NCBI GenBank assembly: GCA_946482345.1
Contig: CAMLRJ010000297.1
Coordinates: forward strand, 1-5,138
Length of the DNA stretch: 5,138 bases
From: an uncultured Cellvibrio sp.
Lineage (GTDB): Bacteria > Pseudomonadota > Gammaproteobacteria > Pseudomonadales > Cellvibrionaceae
Direction of reading: 5' to 3'
This document shows positions 1-5,138 of the stretch, in pieces. The notes below the pieces were generated by a model. It was not told the DNA's origin. It did not search any database and saw only the letters and a list, made by a program, of their open reading frames with translations. The position numbers were made by a program, and so were the translations under genes. Numbering within the stretch: position 1 is the first letter of the stretch; the number at the start of each line of letters is the position of its first letter.

Positions 1-1465
1 ATTGCATCAACATATACGCAAGCACCGCCACCAACAAACTACCACCGCCCTGAATCATAACTTCTTTCGGGCCTTCTTCTTCCCACAGAATCGACATACG
101 CTCGATAGTCCAGGCAATAATAATCATCGGGAAAAACGTAATCGTCATACCAGTGTTGAAACCCATTTGATAACCAATCAAACTCAACGCCGAAATAATA
201 AAAATAACCAAAACCACCAGTGTCGCAATTCTTGAAATTAATAATAAATTGAGTCGCGATAAATAAGTACGCAAGACCAATCCCATTGCAACCACCAATA
301 CAAAACTGGCGACACCCAACACCAATGAAGTTTGCAAAAATGCCATGGCAATCAAAATTGGCATAAAAGTACCGGAGGTTTTTAAACCAATAATGATGCG
401 CATAAACACAACTACCAACGCACCAATCGGCAACAACAATAACAACTTGAACATGCTTTGCTCTTCAATCGGCAAATGCTGAATACTCAGGATGCTGAAC
501 AGACTTTCTTTCTTTTGTGCTGCAACCAAATCCAATGCAGGTACAGTTTGATGAATCATCGAAAAACTGACGCGTGAGCGAGTGCCGCCGGCAACATCCA
601 ATATCGATGTGCCACCTGTGTGCCACAATAATAAATTTTTAGGCACGCCTTGCTCGCCGGTGTAGGGATTAAATAAAACCCAATCCTTGCCATCAAATAC
701 CTGTACAAGGCGAGTCAAACTTTGATGGCGTCGCGCATCCTGTAAATACAAACCCAATGCAGGACGTGCGGGAATTCTGGCTTGATTCAATAATTTTTCG
801 AGCAATGCTGATTTATCGGTTTCTGCGGCCAATAACAGCGCCGCATTTTGATCTATATCTTTGGAAGTAAAAATTTTGATTAACTCGCGAGCCAAACTTT
901 GCGCACTACTGGATTTTGCCCAAGCGGTTTCCAACACTTGCTCTGCAGCGGTTTCTTGCGATGAGCCATCCCAATCAACGTGTTCTGCCTGCGGAACTTC
1001 AATTAAATCCTCAGGCTCATTTTCTTCTGCAGGTGTATCAATAAATTGAGTTTTGTAATAGATCGTTTGTGGGCCGAGCACTTCACGTTTTGACCACTCA
1101 CCGCGACGTACGCCATTTTCTGTTACCACAGAATAACCATAACCTGGCGCTGCCGCCTGTTCACTGAAGCTGCGATATCCCGGAGGATTATCCGGCAAAC
1201 CCAGGCGCACAGTAACTGCTACGGGTTCACGCACAACGACGGCTTCACGTTCTGTAGCTTCAGGTGCAAGAGTAGATGCAGGCGCATTAACCACTTCGCC
1301 TGTTACTTCAAAATCAATTCTGGCTTCAATCAACCACACAGGTTTTTCAACACCGGGTGTCAGGGGAATTTCCATATGCACATGGCGCATCCAGGCAGTA
1401 ATCAATCCGCCTAACATTAACATTGCAATGATGGTGTAAAACGGCGCACGTGATGTTTTTTTCAT
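1..1465 (-). CDS. UUP1-type inactive transglutaminase-like membrane protein (partial, C-terminus off the left edge)
   Basis: An open frame of 488 codons runs from an ATG to the left edge. The start is firm because an in-frame TGA lies directly before the ATG, and a GGA sits about nine bases upstream. Residues about 6-25 form one membrane helix, followed by a motif like MEIPLTPG typical of the N-terminal domain (PF14400 type). A large extracytoplasmic part follows, with a transglutaminase-like core around residues 190-275 (RIPAR at 230-234). From about residue 338 come six or so membrane helices with the family signatures GLKTSGTFMPILIA and ERMSILWEEEG (PF14402 type, 7TM). Family members are about 500 residues, so only the last helix end should be missing. 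The visible protein has no cysteine at all, so the transglutaminase nucleophile is absent, as is known for this family. The cellular role is unknown. It probably shares a transcript with the lipoprotein gene 65 bases upstream. Confidence 0.9.
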   Translation of the reverse strand, partial: MKKTSRAPFYTIIAMLMLGGLITAWMRHVHMEIPLTPGVEKPVWLIEARIDFEVTGEVVNAPASTLAPEATEREAVVVREPVAVTVRLGLPDNPPGYRSFSEQAAAPGYGYSVVTENGVRRGEWSKREVLGPQTIYYKTQFIDTPAEENEPEDLIEVPQAEHVDWDGSSQETAAEQVLETAWAKSSSAQSLARELIKIFTSKDIDQNAALLLAAETDKSALLEKLLNQARIPARPALGLYLQDARRHQSLTRLVQVFDGKDWVLFNPYTGEQGVPKNLLLWHTGGTSILDVAGGTRSRVSFSMIHQTVPALDLVAAQKKESLFSILSIQHLPIEEQSMFKLLLLLPIGALVVVFMRIIIGLKTSGTFMPILIAMAFLQTSLVLGVASFVLVVAMGLVLRTYLSRLNLLLISRIATLVVLVIFIISALSLIGYQMGFNTGMTITFFPMIIIAWTIERMSILWEEEGPKEVMIQGGGSLLVAVLAYMLMQ

Positions 1466-1530
1466 TCAGGAAATTCCAAAAAATATCGGGATTGCTTTCA
1501 ATAGGATCGGAAGGTGATTGTTGCCAATAT

Positions 1531-2313
1531 TTATTCTTTTTTATTTTGGTTTTCAGTTTCTTTTTTTTCTTCGCGAACAACGGGAATCAGATTTTCGCCA
1601 CTGACATCCACCAACATCACATCACGCAACAAATTACGGCCCACTAACATACGAAAATCCGAATGACTTCTGTCTGCCAACACGAATTGTCCTTTTTGTT
1701 TTAATTTGCCAAGCGCAAAACGAATTTCAACCAAAGGTCTACGTTCAGTGGTTTTATTGGCGCCCTGAATATTTTGAAAACCCTGGAGTTTTCGCTCCAA
1801 TACATGAGGCTCATTATTTTCAGGGTTATAGAGTGTGAATCTCACCCACTCTTCGCTGTTACGCTCAAACATTTGTATATTGCGTGCATCGAGAATGGAA
1901 TGATTTAACTGTGGACTTATTTTTGCGGACATCACCAGATTAACGCCCGTCAGCAATATATTTTCACGCAGACCTATAATTAATTTGTCGGTATTGGGTT
2001 GCTCTTTTGGTTTGGCAACAGGCCCGCTTTGCACAACAGCCGGTGGGCAAGCAATGCGTGTAATTTTTTCGACTACCTGGGGCCTGGCTTCCAATAAAGC
2101 TTTTTGTTCTGCAAGAAGTGTTTGTAACTGCTGCAATTGCACCAACATTTCGTCCTGACGCTGCTCTACTTTTTTTCCTTGCGCACTGTTTTCTGTTGTG
2201 GCCGCCTGAAGCTTTTTGAGATCTTCCGCATGATCCACCGGCTGGCTGGCACACCCACAGATCAACATGCTGACAGTGGAAACTGTCAGGTAAAAACGCA
2301 AAAACGGCTTCAT
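1531..2313 (-). CDS. Lipoprotein with RimB-like/retropepsin-like 'zinc protease' domain, active-site motif lost
   Basis: The 260-residue protein has a lipoprotein signal: a hydrophobic stretch, then lipobox ICGC with the acylated Cys at 21. Ala at +2 favours outer-membrane sorting. Residues about 29-78 are rich in Gln, Leu, Glu and Lys and look like a coiled coil. A Pro-rich linker (about 90-108) leads to a PF05618 (former DUF785) domain at about 111-245, recognised by ILDARNI, EEWVRFTLYNPE, an ADRSHSDFRMLVGRNLL segment (213-229) and the spacing between them. The family keeps a retropepsin-like AKIDTGA motif. Here the aligned residues are AKISPQL (130-136), so the catalytic Asp and Gly are gone and protease activity is unlikely. 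The 'ATP-dependent zinc protease' name of the family is historical. The tail is very charged (EEKKETENQNKKE). AGGA lies about eight bases before the ATG. It probably heads an operon with the UUP1-like gene and may work with it across the envelope (inference). Confidence 0.87.
   Translation of the reverse strand: MKPFLRFYLTVSTVSMLICGCASQPVDHAEDLKKLQAATTENSAQGKKVEQRQDEMLVQLQQLQTLLAEQKALLEARPQVVEKITRIACPPAVVQSGPVAKPKEQPNTDKLIIGLRENILLTGVNLVMSAKISPQLNHSILDARNIQMFERNSEEWVRFTLYNPENNEPHVLERKLQGFQNIQGANKTTERRPLVEIRFALGKLKQKGQFVLADRSHSDFRMLVGRNLLRDVMLVDVSGENLIPVVREEKKETENQNKKE
2270..2289. repeat. Perfect 8-bp inverted repeat in the lipoprotein signal-peptide codons
   Basis: CTGACAGT and ACTGTCAG are separated by GGAA. 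The element covers roughly codons 9-15 of the minus-strand lipoprotein gene. In its mRNA it would form an 8-bp hairpin with a UUCC loop starting about 25 bases into the reading frame. It could influence translation initiation, bind a dimeric regulator, or be chance. Nothing else in the window repeats it. Confidence 0.5.
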
Positions 2314-2573
2314 TGTGTTTTCCTAATAAATACGCCCAAATGACTGGGCTGGCATTTTAGCCATTTGTGAATACTGAAAACACCCATTTATCAGCTGCCA
2401 AAGCCGGATTTCTTGTTGGGCCTCACTGCAAATGAATTCGGCGCCAGCAAACCAAATGGATGTATGCTTAACCATAAGTAAAACCAATGATGCTTTTATA
2501 TAAAACTACGCTAGGATCGCGCGCCTGCCTTTTCAATGCACCTGGCTTGAATATTCTTACTGGTTTTATGATT
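2314..2573. promoter_or_regulatory. Divergent intergenic region holding promoters for both arms
   Basis: The lipoprotein gene points left and the Sel1 gene points right, so both transcripts must begin in or near these 260 bases. No good -35/-10 pair was found. For the right-hand gene the best -10-like element is the 12-base palindrome TTTTATATAAAA at 2494-2505, which would give a leader of about 60 bases. For the left-hand gene a TAAAAT lies on the minus strand within GGCTAAAATGCC near 2351-2362, with no convincing -35. That segment is also part of a weak TGGC/GCCA dyad. No riboswitch, small RNA or small ORF with a good ribosome site is evident. Confidence 0.4.
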
Positions 2574-3614
2574 ATGAAACAGTTTCTCCTACTCTTCTGT
2601 CTGCTTATAAGCTCTTCGGTTTTTGCAACCCTGAATGACGGGATCAAAGCCTTCAACAAACAAAAATATGATCAAGCCCTGCAAGAATTCAAACCTCTGG
2701 CAACTGTTGGCAATGCAGAGGCTCGCTATTACATGGGCTTGATGCAAAAAAACGGCTACGGCATGCCCGCAGATGCCGGGCGCGCGCTGGGTTGGTTCAA
2801 GAAAGCGGCCAGTCAAGGTTTTGCGCCCGCAAGCCGTGAGTTGGGCAATATGTATCTCAAAGGTGAAGGCGTTGAACCGGACATTCAACTTGGACTGACA
2901 TCACTGAAGAAAGCAGCAGTCGGTGGCGATGAGCAAGCACAAATGGAATTGGCACAACTCTATCTGACCGGTGAAAACACCGGGAAAGATCTTGCCGAGG
3001 CACAGCACTGGTTTGAGCAAGCGGCCAATCAAGGTAATACCAAAGCGCAAATGGAACTGGTGCAACTCTGTTTAACTGAAGGAAATACTGCCGGTGCAAT
3101 CGGCTGGCTGGAGCAAGTAGCAGCCAAGGGTGATGCACAGGCTCAATATCAATTGGCCAAACTCCTGTATCAAGGTGATGGCGACAAAAAAGATGTCACA
3201 CAAGCAGTCAAGTGGTATCAACAGGCGGCAGAGGCAGGCCATGTCGATGCACAATATTCCCTCGCCTATTTATTGATGGATGGACAATTTGTTGAGCAGG
3301 ATTATCCGCGCGCATTTGCTCTGTTCGATCAAGCAGCACAAGCCGACAATCGTTATGCCCAATTCATGTTGGGTTACATGCTGGATCAGGGTATGGGCGT
3401 GCGCCAGAACTCCAAAGCAGCGTTTAACTGGTATTTGAAAGCAGCACAGCAAGGTTATGACGAAGCCCAGTTTGTTGTCGGTTACATGTATTTTTCAGGT
3501 AAAGGCGCCACCAAAAATACAGCCTTTGCCAAAGACTGGTTCAAAAAAGCAGCTGCTCAGGGAAATGCCAAAGCGAAAAAAATCCTGGCGGAAATGCAAT
3601 CTGCCAAGCGATAA
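2574..3614 (+). CDS. Secreted Sel1-repeat (SLR/TPR-like) protein
   Basis: The start chosen is the ATG giving MKQFLLLFCLLISSSVFA, a clear Sec signal peptide with predicted cleavage after Ala18. A start two codons earlier (2568) would also fit. An upstream ATG at 2487 would bury the signal peptide behind 29 residues. None of these starts has a strong ribosome site. The mature protein begins with a short TPR-like helix pair (about 20-45). Eight Sel1 repeats then fill residues 47-330. All are 36 residues except the fourth (155-186), which is 32, and a capping helix ends at 346. Typical signatures are AQ..LA.LY..G and A..W...AA.QG. Sel1 repeats form a solenoid that binds other proteins, so this is probably a periplasmic adaptor or scaffold, but its partner cannot be read from the sequence. 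It lies divergent to the lipoprotein gene and 87 bases before the porin gene. Confidence 0.9.
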   Translation: MKQFLLLFCLLISSSVFATLNDGIKAFNKQKYDQALQEFKPLATVGNAEARYYMGLMQKNGYGMPADAGRALGWFKKAASQGFAPASRELGNMYLKGEGVEPDIQLGLTSLKKAAVGGDEQAQMELAQLYLTGENTGKDLAEAQHWFEQAANQGNTKAQMELVQLCLTEGNTAGAIGWLEQVAAKGDAQAQYQLAKLLYQGDGDKKDVTQAVKWYQQAAEAGHVDAQYSLAYLLMDGQFVEQDYPRAFALFDQAAQADNRYAQFMLGYMLDQGMGVRQNSKAAFNWYLKAAQQGYDEAQFVVGYMYFSGKGATKNTAFAKDWFKKAAAQGNAKAKKILAEMQSAKR

Positions 3615-3686
3615 GCAACCAAAAAATTCTGTGGCTGAAGTCAAAGCTACCTATTCAATGCGTTAAACAAAATCACGGTAAACTCC

Positions 3687-3691
3687 AGGAG
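3687..3691 (+). promoter_or_regulatory. Ribosome binding site of the porin gene
   Basis: AGGAG is a strong Shine-Dalgarno core. It is 10 bases before the ATG at 3702 and 7 bases before an in-frame TTG at 3699. Spacing alone does not decide between the two. ATG is preferred because it is the usual start codon, and the choice changes the signal peptide by one residue only. Confidence 0.7.
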
Positions 3692-3701
3692 AAACTATTT
3701 G

Positions 3702-4859
3702 ATGAGATTATTTAACAACAAAAAGTGCGGCCTATCATTGGCTGTTGCTTGCATGATGTTTACGCCCTGGGCGATAGCATCCGATGTGAACATCTCCGGA
3801 TTTTTATCCGTGGGTGGCGGAATGGTAGATGATGAATCCAGCGTTTCCTACGATGGTTACAGTGACGAAGACCTCACGTTTGATCGCAACCTTTTGGGCT
3901 TGCAGTTCACAGGTCAGGTGAATGAAAAAATTACGGCAACTGTGCAATTAATTGCACGTAGCGAAAAAGATTATCAGGTGGATGCAGAGTGGGCTTATTT
4001 GTCCTGGCAGGCTACTGATAACGGCAAAGTACGGGTAGGTCGTTTGCGAACCCCCCTGTACATGTATTCTGATTATCTGGATGTGGGTTATTCCTATCCC
4101 TGGATCAGCGCCCCCAATGAAGTCTACTACCTGCCATTCAACAACGTAGAAGGCGTTGATTACTATGTAACAGCACCTCTCGGTAGTTTTGATGCCAGCT
4201 TTCAAGCCTATTTCGGCAGTCTGGATTCCGATTTCAGTTTTGAAGATGGAACCCAGGGTAATGCCAGCCTGCGCAACCAAATGGGTGTTGCCGCTACTAT
4301 TGGCAGAGACTGGTGGAACCTTCGCGCAGCCTATCATCAGGTCGATCTGACAGTGGATATTTTCAGTGCCGAGCTGGATGGTTTCGTGACGCAATTGATG
4401 GCCAGCCCTGACTTCGATTATCTGGTACCACGAATTACGATTGATGATGACAAAGCCAGCTTTGCACAAATCGGTCTCAACATCGATACAGGTCTATTTG
4501 TTGCCGCTGCAGAACACGTTGAATTTGAAGTGGATCAATCCCTGCTCTCCAAAAATATACGCGACTATTTAATGTTGGGTGTACGACTGGGCGACTTCCT
4601 GTTTCATGTGACCAGCTCCAAAGCAGACGATGAAATAGCCGCACTTTCCGCCGGTATTCCTGCCAGCACTGCAACCGCACAGCTAATTGGAACTCTTGAT
4701 GCTATTGCAGCGGCACGCGATGTGGATCGGGAAGTATTAAGTTTCGGCACTCGATGGGATCTCACTTCAGGTACTGCACTCAAGTTTCAGTTCGATGATG
4801 TCGATGACGTGAAAGGCGAGCAGAAAGTTTTTTCCGTTGCCTTACAAGCCGTGTTTTAA
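3702..4859 (+). CDS. Porin-like outer-membrane beta-barrel protein
   Basis: The 385-residue precursor has a signal peptide with predicted cleavage after Ala26 (PWAIA then SDVNISG). The mature chain opens with a beta-strand-like NISGFLSVGGG, is full of alternating polar/aromatic strands, and ends in AVF. A C-terminal Phe is the usual barrel-assembly signal. Stretches such as WAYLSW (97-102) and GRLRTPLYMYSDYLDVGY (113-130) are typical of porin-like proteins of marine gammaproteobacteria, from memory of the family rather than a search. The length fits a trimeric-porin-size barrel. Two segments look unlike strands: about 218-250 and an Ala-rich stretch at about 307-346, both probably loops or plug-like helices. 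The gene sits 14 bases before a PstS-like binding protein, which suggests that it admits the same solute, perhaps phosphate or another anion. Substrate specificity is inferred from context only. Confidence 0.83.
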   Translation: MRLFNNKKCGLSLAVACMMFTPWAIASDVNISGFLSVGGGMVDDESSVSYDGYSDEDLTFDRNLLGLQFTGQVNEKITATVQLIARSEKDYQVDAEWAYLSWQATDNGKVRVGRLRTPLYMYSDYLDVGYSYPWISAPNEVYYLPFNNVEGVDYYVTAPLGSFDASFQAYFGSLDSDFSFEDGTQGNASLRNQMGVAATIGRDWWNLRAAYHQVDLTVDIFSAELDGFVTQLMASPDFDYLVPRITIDDDKASFAQIGLNIDTGLFVAAAEHVEFEVDQSLLSKNIRDYLMLGVRLGDFLFHVTSSKADDEIAALSAGIPASTATAQLIGTLDAIAAARDVDREVLSFGTRWDLTSGTALKFQFDDVDDVKGEQKVFSVALQAVF

Positions 4860-4864
4860 AGGAG
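4860..4864 (+). promoter_or_regulatory. Ribosome binding site of the PstS-like gene, abutting the porin stop codon
   Basis: AGGAG follows the porin TAA with no gap and lies nine bases before the ATG at 4874. The arrangement leaves no room for a separate promoter or terminator and supports co-transcription, possibly with translational coupling. Confidence 0.75.
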
Positions 4865-4873
4865 CGACTATTA

Positions 4874-5138
4874 ATGAAAACTATTATTAAATCACTGGCT
4901 GCAGCATTCGTTTTGACAGTCTCCAGTCTATGTTCGGCTGATCTGGTTGTTATTGTTCATCCATCCGTTGGCGCGAGTCTGCTCACAGAAGATGACGTAT
5001 CGCGTATTTTTCTGGGTAAAAGCAAAAGCTTCCCCTCGGGCGGTCAGGCATTGCCTATCAACCAAAATGAAGGCGCAGCCATTCGGGATAAATTCAATTT
5101 AATGGTGTGCAAGAAAAAACCGAGCCAATACAAAGCCT
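4874..5138 (+). CDS. Small PstS-like (phosphate ABC-type) periplasmic substrate-binding protein (partial, C-terminus off the right edge)
   Basis: 88 codons are visible. The signal peptide MKTIIKSLAAAFVLTVSSLC ends with predicted cleavage after Ala22 (CSA then DLVVIV). The mature start DLVVIVHPSVGASLLTEDDV, then IFLGKSKSFPSGG, LPINQNEGAAIRDKFN and the PSQYKA segment match the short PBP-like family (PF12849 type) usually annotated 'phosphate ABC transporter substrate-binding protein'. Those proteins are about 140 residues, roughly one lobe of a full PstS, so about 50 residues should remain beyond the edge. Ligand binding as phosphate is inherited from the family name and is not proven. Many such genes are not linked to pst permease genes, so a role in capture, sensing or chemotaxis is as plausible as transport. 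It follows the porin by 14 bases and almost certainly shares its transcript. Confidence 0.87.
   Translation, partial: MKTIIKSLAAAFVLTVSSLCSADLVVIVHPSVGASLLTEDDVSRIFLGKSKSFPSGGQALPINQNEGAAIRDKFNLMVCKKKPSQYKA

Noticed and set aside
2..235. Plus-strand open frame rich in His, Asn and Gln at the left edge
   Set aside because: It is the complement of the membrane-helix part of the UUP1-like gene; its composition is that of an antisense shadow and it has no ribosome site.
2487..2573. A longer Sel1 protein starting at the ATG at 2487
   Set aside because: The extra 29 residues precede a textbook signal peptide, have no ribosome site, and look like translated leader DNA.
2968..2983. CCGGTG-AAAA-CACCGG inverted repeat inside the Sel1 gene
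   Set aside because: It lies in the middle of a well-coding repeat, is not followed by a T tract, and is explained by the codons for TGENTG; probably chance.
3631..3650. Hairpin GTGGCT/AGCTAC after the Sel1 gene as a terminator
   Set aside because: The stem has six pairs with one wobble and an eight-base loop, and no T run follows, so it does not meet the pattern of an intrinsic terminator.
3615..3701. Pho box or separate promoter before the porin gene
   Set aside because: No pair of CTGTCA-like direct repeats and no -35/-10 pair with acceptable spacing could be found in these 87 bases.
3948..4469. Minus-strand open frame of 173 codons opposite the porin gene
   Set aside because: The porin frame on the other strand has a signal peptide, strand pattern and terminal Phe, and the antisense frame shows no recognisable domain or ribosome site.

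Overview
The window looks like chromosomal DNA of a Gram-negative gammaproteobacterium with GC in the mid-40s percent. All five genes encode envelope or exported proteins: an outer-membrane lipoprotein, a polytopic inner-membrane protein, a porin, a solute-binding-like protein and a secreted Sel1-repeat protein. The protein types resemble those of free-living marine or soil groups such as Cellvibrionales, Alteromonadales or Pseudomonadales. That placement is an impression, not a proof. No RNA genes, insertion sequences, CRISPR arrays or attachment sites were seen.

Left half, minus strand (2313 down to 1 and beyond the left edge): two genes read in the same direction, 65 bases apart. The first encodes a lipoprotein with a coiled-coil stretch and a retropepsin-like domain of the family usually annotated 'ATP-dependent zinc protease' (PF05618, the RimB-like family). 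The second encodes a UUP1-type membrane protein, an inactive transglutaminase-like domain followed by about seven membrane helices, and it runs off the left edge. In many gammaproteobacteria the third member of this set is a RimK-like ATP-grasp glutamate ligase, which would lie just outside the window. The striking point is that the Asp-Thr-Gly-Ala active-site motif of the protease-like protein is replaced by Ser-Pro-Gln-Leu, while the rest of the domain still aligns without a gap. The partner also has no cysteine, so both genes appear to encode non-catalytic derivatives of enzyme folds.

Middle (2314-2573): a divergent intergenic region of 260 bases that must hold the promoters of both arms. 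No strong sigma70 match was found. An AT-rich 12-base palindrome is the best -10-like candidate for the plus-strand gene.

Right half, plus strand (2574 to the right edge): a secreted Sel1-repeat protein, then a porin-like outer-membrane protein, then the first 88 residues of a small PstS-like (phosphate ABC-type) periplasmic binding protein. Porin and binding protein are only 14 bases apart and almost certainly co-transcribed. Together they suggest a small module that admits and captures an anionic solute, possibly phosphate. The Sel1 gene lies 87 bases upstream with no convincing terminator between, so it may belong to the same transcript.
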